A stretch of 38,333 bases of DNA from Candidatus Contendibacter sp. (GCA_008933795.1 WBUJ01000019.1:1-38333); one strand, 5' to 3'. Counted from the first letter of the stretch, positions 16,836-25,989 are shown. The notes: a model not told the origin generated them from the letters alone. Made by a program: numbers and translations.

Positions 16836-18989
16836 ATGAATAAATCCACCATGACCGTCTGGCCAGGCCGGCCCTATCCGCTGGGAGCCACCTGGGACGG
16901 GGAGGGCGTCAACTTCGCCCTGTTTTCGCAACACGCCGAGCAGGTGGTGCTGTGCCTGTTCGACGCCAGGGGCAAGCAAGAGGTCGCGCAAATCCCGCTG
17001 CGCGAGCGCACCGGCGGCGTCTGGCACGCCTATTTGCCGGAAGCCCGGCCCGATCTGCTTTATGGCTATCGGGTGTATGGCCCCTACCGGCCGGAGGAGG
17101 GCCACCGCTTCAACGCCCACAAACTGCTGCTCGATCCTTACGCCAAGAGCATCGTCGGCCAGATTCAATGGAGCGACGCCCAGTTTGGCTATCGGATCGG
17201 CGGGCGCGGCGAAGACCTCAGCTTCAACACCCGCAACAGTGGGCCAGGAATGCCCAAGTGTCAGGTGGTGGACGCCGCCTTCATGTGGGGTGACGACCGG
17301 CCGCCGCGCACGCCCTGGCGCGACACGCTGATTTATGAATTGCATGTGCGCGGGTTCACCATGCGCCATTCCGACGTGCCGCCGCATCTGCGCGGGACCT
17401 ACGCCGGCCTGGCCTGTGGGCCGGTAGTGGATTATCTCAAGACGCTGGGCGTAACCGCAGTGGAACTGCTGCCGATCCACTATTTTGTGGACGAGCGCCA
17501 CCTGCTGGACCGGGGCTTGCGCAACTACTGGGGTTACAGCCCCATCGGCTATTTCGCGCCCGACCCACGCTATGCGTCCAGCGACCATCCGGTGAGCGAA
17601 TTCAAGAGCATGGTGCGAACCCTGCACGCGGCCGGCCTCGAAGTGATCCTCGACGTGGTGTACAACCACACCGCCGAGGGCAATCAGTTTGGCCCCACCT
17701 TGTGTTTTCGCGGAATGGACAACGCGGCCTATTACCGGCTGTCGCCAGAGCATCCGCGCTACACCATGGATTACACCGGCTGCGGCAATACCCTGAACAC
17801 CGCCCAGCCGCGCGTGCTGCAACTGATCGCCGACAGTCTGCGCTACTGGGTGACGGAAATGCATGTGGACGGGTTCCGCTTCGATCTGGCCGCTGCGCTA
17901 GCCCGGGGCCAGCATGAGGTGGAGCAGGCGGGCGCGTTCATGGCCATTATCCAGCAGGACCCGGTGCTCTCCCAGGTCAAGCTGATCGCCGAGCCGTGGG
18001 ATGTGGGCGAGAACGGTTATCAGGTGGGCCGGTTCCCGCCGGGCTGGAGCGAGTGGAACGGCAAATACCGCGACGTGGTGCGCGACTACTGGCGCGGCGA
18101 AGGCGGCTTGATCGGCGAACTCGCCTACCGGCTGACGGGTTCCGCCGATCTGTACGAGCACAATGGTCGCCGGCCCCACGCCAGCATCAACTTCGTGACC
18201 GCCCACGACGGTTTCACCCTCTACGATCTGGTCAGCTATAACGAACGCCATAACGAGGCCAACGGGGAGAACAATCAGGACGGCGAGTCGCACAATCGCA
18301 GTTGGAACTGTGGCGCGGAGGGCGATACCGGGGAACCGGACATTATCGCGCTGCGCCTTCGCCAGCGGCGCAATCTGCTGGCGACTCTGCTGCTGTCGCA
18401 GGGGGTGCCGATGCTGCTGGCCGGCGACGAGGTGGGCCGCACCCAGCGCGGCAACAACAATGCCTATTGCCAGGATAACGAACTGAGCTGGCTGGACTGG
18501 GATATCGCTTGGTTGCGGGAAAATCAGGAATTGCTGGCGTTCACCCAGCGCCTGATCCGGATTCGCCAGCGGCATCCGACCTTCCGGCGTCAGCATTATT
18601 TCCGGGGCATTCACGGCGACGGTATCCGCGACATTTTCTGGTTCAACCCGGACGGGCGGGAAATCAGCGATGAGGAATGGACCCATGACTACGCCCGTTG
18701 TCTGGGACTGTATCTGCCGGGCGTCGGTCTTCAGGAACAGGACGAGCGCGGTCATGCGTTGCGGGACGACGATTTTCTACTGCTGTGCAACGCCCATCAC
18801 GAGGAAATTCCGTTCGTGTTGCCGGCGCCGAGCGATGAAACGCTGTTCGAGGTGGTGCTGGATACCGCGCTGCCTCACGGTCAGCCGACCGAGGGTTTCG
18901 AGCATCCTTCCGAAGATCCCTATCCGGTGCAAGGTCGGTCGCTGGTGTTGCTGCGACATCGGTGCGTGGCGTCCGAACCTGGAGCCTGA
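16836..18989 (+). CDS. glgX: Glycogen debranching enzyme GlgX (isoamylase type)
   Basis: A cytosolic GH13 subfamily 11 enzyme that cleaves alpha-1,6 branches of glycogen. The 717-residue product has an N-terminal CBM48-like domain (PYPLGATWDGEGVNFALFSQ), then the catalytic barrel with the nucleophile Asp350 in DGFRFDLAAAL, acid/base Glu386 in LIAEPWDVG and INFVTAHDGFTLYDLVSYN. The family insertion KHNEANGE-type loop is present as HNEANGENNQDGE. The C-terminal beta domain ends at RSLVLLRH. ATG 16836 (MNKSTM) is taken; only a weak AGTAAAG precedes it, and ATG 16851 is an alternative. Poor ribosome-site strength plus the preceding terminator suggest low expression relative to glgC. Confidence 0.95.
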   Translation: MNKSTMTVWPGRPYPLGATWDGEGVNFALFSQHAEQVVLCLFDARGKQEVAQIPLRERTGGVWHAYLPEARPDLLYGYRVYGPYRPEEGHRFNAHKLLLDPYAKSIVGQIQWSDAQFGYRIGGRGEDLSFNTRNSGPGMPKCQVVDAAFMWGDDRPPRTPWRDTLIYELHVRGFTMRHSDVPPHLRGTYAGLACGPVVDYLKTLGVTAVELLPIHYFVDERHLLDRGLRNYWGYSPIGYFAPDPRYASSDHPVSEFKSMVRTLHAAGLEVILDVVYNHTAEGNQFGPTLCFRGMDNAAYYRLSPEHPRYTMDYTGCGNTLNTAQPRVLQLIADSLRYWVTEMHVDGFRFDLAAALARGQHEVEQAGAFMAIIQQDPVLSQVKLIAEPWDVGENGYQVGRFPPGWSEWNGKYRDVVRDYWRGEGGLIGELAYRLTGSADLYEHNGRRPHASINFVTAHDGFTLYDLVSYNERHNEANGENNQDGESHNRSWNCGAEGDTGEPDIIALRLRQRRNLLATLLLSQGVPMLLAGDEVGRTQRGNNNAYCQDNELSWLDWDIAWLRENQELLAFTQRLIRIRQRHPTFRRQHYFRGIHGDGIRDIFWFNPDGREISDEEWTHDYARCLGLYLPGVGLQEQDERGHALRDDDFLLLCNAHHEEIPFVLPAPSDETLFEVVLDTALPHGQPTEGFEHPSEDPYPVQGRSLVLLRHRCVASEPGA

Positions 18990-18991
18990 AG

Positions 18992-19019
18992 AAAAAAGGC
19001 CGGGCGAAGGCGCCCGGCC
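18992..19019 (-). terminator. Rho-independent terminator (minus strand)
   Basis: A perfect 9-bp stem GGCCGGGCG (18998-19006) / CGCCCGGCC (19011-19019) with a 4-base loop. On the minus strand it is followed by six T (18992-18997 are A). It would stop transcripts coming leftward from the MmgE/PrpD gene. On the plus strand it is followed by A, not T, so it does not terminate glgX in the classical way, though the hairpin begins only 9 bp after the glgX stop. Confidence 0.8.
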
Positions 19020-19119
19020 AAAAACCACCAAAGGAGGATGTGCAGCAGACAGAGGAGAAAAGACGCCTGCTACACGGGCGCTATCTTAACAGGAAATTTA
19101 GAGCAAACACACTACTTTT

Positions 19120-19145
19120 TGTTGTTTTTAGGCAAAAAAACAACA
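19120..19145. repeat. A/T-rich inverted repeat in the glgX-MmgE gap
   Basis: TGTTGTTTTT (19120-19129) and AAAAACAACA (19136-19145) are perfect reverse complements around a 6-base loop. It lies in a markedly A+T-rich stretch (19080-19165), in strong contrast to the flanks. A small frame ATG 19037 to TAG 19163 (42 residues) follows AAAGGAGG with no spacing and is not accepted as a gene. Confidence 0.5.
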
Positions 19146-19208
19146 TTTTGTTTTAAAAGCAACTAGATCGGTCCAGGGTTTCGCCAAATGACCGGAGTAT
19201 CGAGACCT

Positions 19209-20495
19209 TCAAGGCAGTTCTGGCAGCGCCTCGTCGTCGGACAGGGCCAGGATGGCGTCGATCAGCCGATCTGGCTTGCTCACCCCGCCGTGAATCATCA
19301 ACATCCGCGCCTTGGTGATCAGTTCGATCGGTGTCAGCGGCGCCTCGGGATCGCCCTTGGCATGCGTCCGCCACACCGTCAGGCGCTCGCCGCCGCGCAC
19401 CGTGACGGTCACCGCGCTGCCCCAGGCCTTCGGATAGGCCGAGGCATAGGGTTCGGCGACCCGCGCGGTCACCTGCTTTCGCAGCGCCGCCAGCTCCCGT
19501 CGCGCCGGCTCGGCGAACGCGGCGAAATCCACCGTTTCCCGATTCAACGCCGCCGCCACGCAATGTTGCAGGGAGAATTTGGCCTCGTAGTCGCTTTGCG
19601 GCGAGGGCCGATCGCACACGTCCAGCGCCGCCGGATAGGTTTCCACTTCGACCTGTTCGACCGTACCGGCCACCACGCGCCGGCGTAGTTCCTGCGCGGC
19701 GTCGATGGCCGGATGGGTATGGCGGCAGGACGGCCAGGGCTTGACCGAGGTTAATAGCAGTTGCCAGGGACCGTCCGGATCGCGCGTCACCGCGCCGGGA
19801 TCGGGATCGGGACAGGTGGCGGCGAACCAGCCCTTCGCTCCTTCCAGCATCGTCGGTGGCCCGGTGAAGCCGTGGCGCGCCAGATCCGCCGCCAGGACGC
19901 CCGCTTCCGCCGCTCGCCCGGCGTGGAGATGCTTAGTCATCGTGCCGGCTTCCAAAAATTGCCACAGCCCAGCCGACTGGGCGCCGGCATTGCCCAAGGC
20001 GTGAACGGTCGACCGCAGGTCGAGACGCAGCAGCGCCGCCGTCGCCATGGCCGAGCCGTAGGGACCGCAAGTGGCGGTGTTGTGCCACAGGCGATAGTGG
20101 GACGGCCCGACCGCCATCCCGACCCGGGTCGCCGCCTCGAAACCCCACAGCACCGCCCGGAGCATGGCATGGCCGCGAATGCCCTCCCGGGTCGCCACCG
20201 CCCAGGCCGCCGGCACCACCACGCAGCCGGGATGGACCACCGAGGTCCGGTGCAAATCGTCGGTTTCCAGGATATGGGTCAGCGCCCCCAGCAGAAAGGC
20301 GCGGCGCGCGGCGTCGGTCGGCGCGACGGTCTCGGCCCAACGCAACAGAATGGCGCCTGGTTCGCTCGCCCGGCCCGCCAGCGCGTTGGCGATCGCATCC
20401 AGAGTCAGCAGCGCCGCGTGTTCCAGATCGGCGGGCGCGACCGGTTTTGCGGCAATCAATTCGGTCAACTGTTGGGTCAGGCTCGGATCGCTCAT
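19209..20495 (-). CDS. MmgE/PrpD family protein
   Basis: A 428-residue member of the MmgE/PrpD fold, which includes 2-methylcitrate dehydratase, cis-aconitate decarboxylase and related enzymes of unknown substrate. Family features in order: the helical start with LTLDAIANALAGRASEPGA, the conserved HTSVVHPG-type motif as HRTSVVHPGCVVVPAA, GAQSAGLWQFLEAGTMTKHLHAGRAAEAG, and the later SVKPWPSCRHTHPAIDAA plus AKFSLQHCVAAAL. ATG 20495 has AAGGAGA at good spacing. No methylcitrate-pathway neighbours (prpB, prpC) are present, so the substrate cannot be assigned from context. A minus-strand terminator lies about 190 bp downstream. Confidence 0.9.
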   Translation of the reverse strand: MSDPSLTQQLTELIAAKPVAPADLEHAALLTLDAIANALAGRASEPGAILLRWAETVAPTDAARRAFLLGALTHILETDDLHRTSVVHPGCVVVPAAWAVATREGIRGHAMLRAVLWGFEAATRVGMAVGPSHYRLWHNTATCGPYGSAMATAALLRLDLRSTVHALGNAGAQSAGLWQFLEAGTMTKHLHAGRAAEAGVLAADLARHGFTGPPTMLEGAKGWFAATCPDPDPGAVTRDPDGPWQLLLTSVKPWPSCRHTHPAIDAAQELRRRVVAGTVEQVEVETYPAALDVCDRPSPQSDYEAKFSLQHCVAAALNRETVDFAAFAEPARRELAALRKQVTARVAEPYASAYPKAWGSAVTVTVRGGERLTVWRTHAKGDPEAPLTPIELITKARMLMIHGGVSKPDRLIDAILALSDDEALPELP

Positions 20496-20605
20496 GCGGT
20501 TCTCCTTGAGGATCGGGAAGGATGCAGCGCAGCGTCCTGTGCAGGAGCGCGATTTTCTCGCGATGCAATGATTTCAAGTGTAGCCGCCGCACCAGCGGTT
20601 GTGGG

Positions 20606-21529
20606 TCAGTCCTTCCAGGGCCGCTCGCAGGCCGTGAAATCCCGCCAGAGGGCGAGAAAGGCGCGTTCCTGGACATCCAGCCGGCAGCCATACCAACCCT
20701 CGATAACCTGGCGGGCGGCGGAAACGGTCCGCAGCCGGGCCTCGTCCAGCAGGCGGCGCGCTACCGCGATGTCGTTCATGATGCCCAGACTGTCTTGCAG
20801 CCGAGCCAATGCGCTCAGATAAACTTTGACCGGCGGCGCGGGGTAAAGGCTCGCGAAGAAGTCCAGGGCGTAGCGCAGTTCCTTGATGCGAATCCGCAGT
20901 CGGTGCCGGTCGGCAGTGGAAAGCTCGGCGAACGCCGCGCCCTGTTTCTCGACCCGCCGATGGTCGCGACCGAGCAGCGGGGTGGCGAAATCCAGCGCCG
21001 GCTGCGCCAGTCGCTCCCGCTGCTCCTCGTCCAGGGCCTCCCGCCAGGCGTGGTCGTCGAGCCATGCGGCGAATTCCCCCGTCAGTTGTTGATAGCGGGG
21101 ATCACCCAGGGCCTCGCGCAGGCTGCGCTGATGAGTCTGCCGGAGAGTCTCGGCCCGAACTCGGAACAACGACAGGCCGCGCTTGCGCGGGAAGTGGGCC
21201 AGCATCGGCGCCATGCCTTCCTCCAGGAATACGTCCCAGTCGCGGGCCGGACCCAGGAAACCGTTCAGCCAGCGGATGTCCTCGACCCGCGCGGTGCTGG
21301 CCTCACGGGGAATCAGCGGGCGGAAAATCCGGAGGCCGGAACGCAGCCGGCGGAACGCCACCCGCATTTGATGGACGCCCTCCATTTGCCCGGCTAATAC
21401 TGCGGGTTGGTTGGCCTCGGCATGGCGCAGACACGCGCCGATGATGGCGACGAAAGCGTCTTCGCTGCTGCTGTCGGCGGTCAGCGCGACCGGGCTGGCC
21501 TTGACGTAGGTGATGGGTTTCGGGGTCAC
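20606..21529 (-). CDS. CHAD domain protein
   Basis: A 307-residue protein consisting of one CHAD domain, an all-helical fold with conserved His and basic residues that binds inorganic polyphosphate. The signature is present: GVHQMRVAFRRLRSGLRIFRPL near residues 50-70, then LGPARDWDVFLEE, LRIRIKELRYALDFFASLYP and LARLQDSLGIMNDIAVARRLL. No CYTH/triphosphatase domain is attached or adjacent. The start is GTG 21529, with TAA shortly upstream in frame; no strong ribosome site is seen. A gap of 110 bp separates it from the MmgE/PrpD gene, so co-transcription is possible. Polyphosphate or granule association is inferred from the family. Confidence 0.9.
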   Translation of the reverse strand: MTPKPITYVKASPVALTADSSSEDAFVAIIGACLRHAEANQPAVLAGQMEGVHQMRVAFRRLRSGLRIFRPLIPREASTARVEDIRWLNGFLGPARDWDVFLEEGMAPMLAHFPRKRGLSLFRVRAETLRQTHQRSLREALGDPRYQQLTGEFAAWLDDHAWREALDEEQRERLAQPALDFATPLLGRDHRRVEKQGAAFAELSTADRHRLRIRIKELRYALDFFASLYPAPPVKVYLSALARLQDSLGIMNDIAVARRLLDEARLRTVSAARQVIEGWYGCRLDVQERAFLALWRDFTACERPWKD

Positions 21530-21578
21530 GGGAAATATCCGTTACAGTCAAAACAGCAGTAGGATGAGCTACGGGGAT

Positions 21579-22725
21579 TCAGGTGCGAACTTCCCCCATA
21601 TACCAAAAAGTCGGGTACCGCAAGTCCATACCCGTTACTTGAACCGCATGGTTTTCCAAGCGGGACGCTTGTCGTTCCGGCGCACTGTCGAAGGGATATA
21701 CCGCCCGGATGCCCGGTATGATCCGCCAGTAGCCCAGACCCTGATCGAGGCGCATTCGCCAGCAAGCGCCGTCAATCCAGCATAAACGCAACTCCCGTGC
21801 ATGGGGCAGGCAATGTGCCGCTGCTTCCGAGAATGTGGCAGCGCCCAGCGGGTTCAACAAGGCTTCAAACACAGTCCGGCGGTCGTCCCCATCGCGCCAG
21901 TCGTGGTATAGCAGGCGCGGTTCACCGGTATCGCGAGCTTCCAGCGTTGCCGTCGCGACGATAATCCGGGTGTCGGGTTGTCGGCCACTCAGGGTTTCGA
22001 GCCAGTCGCGCAGCAACAGCAACATCAGTGGCGACCGTAGGTAGCGGTCGTTGTATGTAATCTCCGCCAGTGGCATTTTGGCCGTCAACCGGCGAGCAAG
22101 TTCCGGGACACGCTGGCTGATCAGAGTCCAGGCGCGGCTTCCAAAGCCGTTGCTGGCGCCTTTCAACTCGGTGGTGATCGCCAGTTCATGCAACAGGTCG
22201 GCGGGTGGATGCCGCAATGCTTCGGGCGCGCACACCGGCCAATCGTCCAGCAGCGGCGGGAGTTGGTCCATGCTGCTCAAGCGCGGAAAACGGGCTTGTT
22301 GAAAGCTGTTCCCCCAGTTCGGCCCTGGCGCCAGCGCGCTCGAATCACTGGTAGCCCAGCGCACGCAGTTGTTTTTGCCGCTCAGTTCAATCGCAAGCGG
22401 CAACGACGAGGTTCCCACGGTCGGTTGATCCAGGGCGACGCGCAATTGTGCGCCGACGAAGCGCAGGAGGGCGGCCAGTTCGTCGGCCAGCGGCGCTGGC
22501 AATCGGTCAAGACTAATGGCGTGGCGCAATCAATACGATCTGCGCACCGCTGGCGCTGGCTCTCAACAAGTCATCCCGTAATCGCCAAGCCAGTGGCTCC
22601 CAATGTTCCGCTGCGCCGCCCAGAAATAGCCGCAATTCGCTAATCGGGCCGTGCTGGAATTCACGGCGCAGAGCCAGCACGGCTGGCTCCAGTTCGAGTT
22701 GGGTAGCCGGACCGAATACCCGCAA
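21579..22725 (-). pseudogene. 5'-truncated and frameshifted gene of unknown family
   Basis: Two overlapping minus-strand frames form one protein. The upstream piece (22725-22513, reading LELEPAVLALRREFQHGPIS ... SGAQIVLIAPRH) ends at a TAG; the downstream piece (from TTG 22529, LRHAISLDRLPAPLADELAA) continues for 316 residues to 21579. The two overlap by 17 bp and the protein sense runs straight across, so one frameshift near 22515-22530 splits the gene. The 5' end stops exactly at the IS1595 element. The C-terminal part has motifs NDRYLRSPLMLLLLRDWLET and GIRAVYPFDSAPERQASRLE. It looks like the C-terminal region of a large nucleic-acid-handling or defence-type protein, but I cannot name the family with confidence. 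Confidence 0.6.
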
Positions 22726-22751
22726 GGCTCATATTGGGTTTTGAGGACATG
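22726..22751 (+). repeat. Left terminal inverted repeat of the IS1595 element
   Basis: 26 bp, matching the reverse complement of 23718-23743 at 25 positions; the single difference is G versus A at the 18th base. Confidence 0.88.
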
Positions 22752-22789
22752 ATAAAATTCATACTTTGTCCACTCTGTGCCTGTCCGCC

Positions 22790-23728
22790 ATGTGCCGCCT
22801 CAACAACCTCATCGATGAAGGAAAATGTTACGAAGAAGTCAGACGGATCCGCTGGCCCAACGGCGTGTGTTGTCCGGCTTGCACGTCCAACAAAATCGCC
22901 AAGCGCGGTCGCAACCACCGGCAACAAGAATGTCACCGATACAGCTGCAAGAACTGCGGAAAACGGTTTGACGACCTTACCGGGACCGTTTTCATGGGGC
23001 GGCATCAGCCCTTGTCGGTGTGGTTCGCTTACCTCTACCTGATGGGGCTGAATGGGTCGAACCGGCAGATTGCCGAGGAGTTGAACCTGAACGAAAGCGA
23101 TGGTCAAGCGATGGCGGAGGCGTTGCGGGGCGGGATGGTCCAGCGCCGTCCCCTCGTGCGGATGGGCGGGGTGGTGGAATGCGACGAGGTATATGTGATT
23201 GCCGGGCACAAGGGCCGGCCCGATCGGATCCGGGGACGCGCGCCACGCTGTCGGCGGCTCCAGGGCGCACCCGGACGGGGCACGCTCGCGAAGGAAAAGC
23301 CGCCGATCTTCGGGATGATCGAGCGCGGCGGCCAGGTCCGGATTGTCATGTTGGAGAACGTGCAACAGCAAACCATCCGACCGCTTATCGAGGCCACGAT
23401 CGAACCCGGCGCCGTGGTCAATACGGACGAGTATGGGATTTATGCGGCCTTGCCCCGGTGGGGGTACGTTCGCAAGAGCGTCTGCCACAGCCGCGGGGAA
23501 TAGGCTCGTGATGAGGACGGTGACGGTTTCCATGAGGTCCATGTCAATACGATGGAAGGCTTTTGGTCGTTGTTGCGTTCCTGGCTACGCCCGCACCGGG
23601 GCATTTCCCAAGAAAAGTTGCCGCTTTACCTGAGTTTCTTTGAGTTCGTGCATAACGTCAGGCGGCGCGGTCGAGCCTTGCTGGGGTCACTCCTGGACAC
23701 TTTATTGCAGCCGGAAGCATGTCCTTAA
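22790..23728 (+). pseudogene. IS1595-family transposase with an in-frame TAG
   Basis: From ATG 22790 the frame encodes the N-terminal zinc ribbon of the family (CCPACTSNKIAKRG...YSCKNCGKRFDDLTGT) and the DDE-type core (VECDEVYVIAGHKG, VVNTDEYGIY). It then meets TAG at 23501-23503 directly after SVCHSRGE. The same frame continues without further error (ARDEDGDGFHEVHVNTMEGFWSLLRSWLRP, to TAA 23726), so one base change (probably TAT/TAC to TAG) caused the stop. The truncated product lacks the last catalytic acidic residue (NTMEGFW) and should be inactive, unless the TAG is read through or transposase is supplied in trans. Confidence 0.88.
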
Positions 23729-23743
23729 AACCCAATATGAGCC
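23718..23743 (-). repeat. Right terminal inverted repeat of the IS1595 element
   Basis: 26 bp, reverse complement of the left repeat with one mismatch. It overlaps the end of the transposase frame (TAA 23726-23728) and supplies the ATG codons (23719, 23737) from which the Uma2 remnant could now start. Confidence 0.88.
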
Positions 23744-24285
23744 AAAGTTGGGTAGTCTGGGAACAGGGCCGGATTCCCGATCTGGTGGTGGAACTGCTGT
23801 CGGGCAGCACCGCCCGCTACGACAAGACCGGAAAAAAGGAACTGTACGCCCGGCAAGTGCGCGTGCCGGAGTACTATTGGTACGATCCCTTCAATCCGAC
23901 GGACTTTGCCGGTTTCAAACTGGTTGGCGATGGGTATCAACCGCTGCATCCAGACACACAAGGGCGGATTTTGAGTCCGGCCTTGCAACTTTGTCTGGGC
24001 TGTTGGGAAGGGGTTTATCTGGAGGTCGAAACGACTTGGCTGCGCTGGTTCACGCCGGAAGGGGAAATGCTGCCCAACAAGGATGAGATTGCCGAACGCA
24101 AAGCCGATGTCGCCGAACGCAAAGCCGATGTCGCCGAACGCAAAGCCGATGTCGCCGAACGCAAAGCCGATGTCGCGCAACGTAAGGCGGATATCGCCGA
24201 ACAGGAAGCCGCGCTGGCGGTGGAGCGCGCGGTGCGGTTGGCGGAGCAGTTGCGGCGGCTGGGGATTGATCCCGATTCAGTGTGA
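23719..24285 (+). pseudogene. 5'-truncated Uma2 (DUF820) family endonuclease-like gene
   Basis: From the IS end onward the frame encodes the second half of a Uma2 protein: VVWEQGRIPDLVVELLSGST (with the Glu of the PD-(D/E)XK-like core), KKELYARQVRVPEYYWYDPF, then GYQPLHPDTQGRILSPAL and LRWFTPEGE. Intact family members have about 90-100 residues before VVWEQG, including the first acidic catalytic positions; these are missing, replaced by a few codons of the IS repeat (MSLKPNMSQ). A long heptad-repeat tail follows (residues ~124-160) and the end reads LAEQLRRLGIDPDSV, as usual for the family. A 188-residue product might be made, but it lacks half of the active site. Confidence 0.8.
24091..24195 (+). 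repeat. 21-bp tandem repeat encoding a heptad coiled coil
   Basis: Four identical 21-bp units (24091-24174), each encoding AERKADV, plus a fifth diverged unit (AQRKADI, 24175-24195). The heptapeptide period predicts a coiled-coil tail. Perfect identity of the units points to recent slippage expansion. Confidence 0.9.
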
Positions 24286-24297
24286 ACGGCTAACGCG

Positions 24298-25032
24298 TTA
24301 AAGCACCTGCTTGAGAAACGTCTGCGCCCGTGGTTCCCTGGGCGCGGTGAAGAACTGAGCGGGCGGAGCGTCTTCCAGAATCCGCCCGAAATCCATGAAC
24401 AGCACCCGGTTGGCGACCTCGCGGGCAAAGCCCATTTCGTGGGTGACCACCGCCATGGTCATCCCTTCCCGCGCCAGTTGTTTCATCACGTCCAGCACCT
24501 CGCCGACCATCTCCGGGTCCAGCGCGCTGGTCGGCTCGTCGAACAGCATCACCTTGGGGTCCATCGCCAGGGCGCGGGCGATGGCGACCCGCTGCTGCTG
24601 GCCACCGGACAGGCGGGACGGGTATTCGTTCGCCTTCTCGGCGATGCCCACCTTGGTCAACAGCTTCATCGCCCTTTCCGCGGCCTCGGCGGGCTTGCGC
24701 TTGCGCACCACCCGCTGGGCCAGGGTGACGTTCTCCAGCACGGTCTTGTGCGGGAACAGGTTGAAGTGCTGGAACACCATCCCGACTTCGCGGCGCACCG
24801 CGTTGAGATTGGTCTTGCTCTCGGCCAGGTCGATGCCGTCGATGACGACCTGCCCATCGTTGAACTCCTCCAGGCCGTTCAAACACCGCAGGAAGGTGGA
24901 TTTGCCGGAGCCGGACGGGCCGATGATCACCACGACCTCGCCCTTGGCGACCTGGGTGGAGATATCGTCCACCGCCCGCACCACCTGGCCGCGCCCCTCG
25001 AAGACCTTGATCAGATGTTTGACCTCAATCAC
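24298..25032 (-). CDS. Polar amino acid ABC transporter, ATP-binding protein (GlnQ-like)
   Basis: A 244-residue ATPase of the polar amino acid uptake family, with Walker [11 protein letters not shown]-loop [13 protein letters not shown], signature LSGGQQQR, Walker [13 protein letters not shown] and H-loop VVTHEMGFA. It ends at [14 protein letters not shown], typical of GlnQ/HisP relatives. The start is GTG 25032, overlapping the permease stop by 8 bp, so the two are translationally coupled. The gene is the last of the three-gene transport operon and ends convergently, 12 bp from the Uma2 remnant. Confidence 0.95.
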   Translation of the reverse strand: MIEVKHLIKVFEGRGQVVRAVDDISTQVAKGEVVVIIGPSGSGKSTFLRCLNGLEEFNDGQVVIDGIDLAESKTNLNAVRREVGMVFQHFNLFPHKTVLENVTLAQRVVRKRKPAEAAERAMKLLTKVGIAEKANEYPSRLSGGQQQRVAIARALAMDPKVMLFDEPTSALDPEMVGEVLDVMKQLAREGMTMAVVTHEMGFAREVANRVLFMDFGRILEDAPPAQFFTAPREPRAQTFLKQVL

Positions 25033-25987
25033 TGCGGGCGAACCTCCGTTCCAGCCAGAACAGCAGTTGCGACAAGACCGACGTGACCAGCAGATAGAGA
25101 ATCGCCACCGTGAACCAGATCTCGAAAGTGGCGAAACTGGCGGTAATGATCTCCCGCCCGCTCTTGGTCAGATCGGTGATGGCGATCACCGACACCAGCG
25201 AGGAATCCTTGATGAGACTGATGAACTGCCCGGCCAGCGGCGGCAGCACCCGCTTGAAGGCTTGCGGCAGCACGATATGGATCATGGTCTCGGCGGCGCT
25301 CATCCCCAGCGACCGGGCCGCCTCGGACTGGCCCTTGGGGATAGACTGGATGCCGGCCCGGATAATCTCGGCGGTGTAGGCCCCGACGAACAGCGCCAGC
25401 GCCCCAATCCCCGCCACGGTTCGGTCCAGATTCAGCACGGTGCCGATGAAGAAGTAGAAGATGAAGATCTGCACCAGCAGCGGCGTGCCGCGAATCAGTT
25501 CGATATACAGCACCGCCAGACCGCGCAGGGCCGGATTTTTCGAGATGCGGCACAGGCCGGTGATCAGGCCGATGACCAGCCCGACGAAGCCGGAGACGAA
25601 GGAAATCCAGATCGTGACCCACAGCCCCTGGGTCAGCGGCCCGACGCGCCACTCGAAATTGACGCCGACCGTATCGTTCTCGGCGACGGTAGCGCCGACC
25701 GCGACCTGGGCTTGTTCCGCCGTGACCGTGACCGGCGGGCCGCTGCCCTCGGGCGTGATGACGATGCGGTGGGAGCGGCCCTCGGGCGCAATCGCGCTCA
25801 CTTGACCAGAGATTGGGGTGTCTTGCGGGACCTCCGCCCGATAGGCGAAGTATTGCGGCACCCGCTCCCAGCGCCACTCGTAGTTCACCCGCTTGGTCGC
25901 CACCCACAAACCAATCGCCAGCCCCAGCAGGATCACGACCAGCAACCCATGCCAGGGCCACTGGGCGGGATGTCGTTTTAGCGACAT
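25025..25987 (-). CDS. Polar amino acid ABC transporter permease with an N-terminal periplasmic insert
   Basis: A 320-residue inner-membrane permease. After a first membrane segment (about 14-31, [17 protein letters not shown]) there is an unusual hydrophilic segment of roughly 80 residues (33-115), including [20 protein letters not shown], before the standard HisM/GlnP-type domain starts ([20 protein letters not shown]). The EAA-type coupling loop is clear ([22 protein letters not shown]). ATG 25987 lies 2 bp from the stop of the binding-protein gene. Family permeases are usually 220-250 residues, so the extra domain accounts for the length. Confidence 0.93.
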   Translation of the reverse strand: MSLKRHPAQWPWHGLLVVILLGLAIGLWVATKRVNYEWRWERVPQYFAYRAEVPQDTPISGQVSAIAPEGRSHRIVITPEGSGPPVTVTAEQAQVAVGATVAENDTVGVNFEWRVGPLTQGLWVTIWISFVSGFVGLVIGLITGLCRISKNPALRGLAVLYIELIRGTPLLVQIFIFYFFIGTVLNLDRTVAGIGALALFVGAYTAEIIRAGIQSIPKGQSEAARSLGMSAAETMIHIVLPQAFKRVLPPLAGQFISLIKDSSLVSVIAITDLTKSGREIITASFATFEIWFTVAILYLLVTSVLSQLLFWLERRFARSD

Positions 25988-25989
25988 GG

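Larger units (their letters stand above)
22726..23743 (+). mobile_element. IS1595-family insertion sequence, 1018 bp
   Basis: The element is bounded by 26-bp terminal inverted repeats that differ at one position: the left one begins GGCTCATATTGGGTTTT at 22726 and the right one is its complement ending at 23743. It holds a single transposase gene on the plus strand, now interrupted by a stop. The 8 bp outside the left end (ACCCGCAA) and the right end (AAAGTTGG) differ, so the target duplication expected of this family is absent. Left and right host sequences are both 5'-truncated genes. Confidence 0.88.

Noticed and set aside
19037-19165. Possible 42-residue gene after AAAGGAGG
   Set aside because: The ribosome site touches the ATG with no spacing, the product has no recognisable features, and the stretch is an A+T-rich spacer with palindromes.
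24091-24195. Possible CRISPR or iteron array of 21-bp units
   Set aside because: There are no spacers between units; they are in-frame codons for a heptad repeat.
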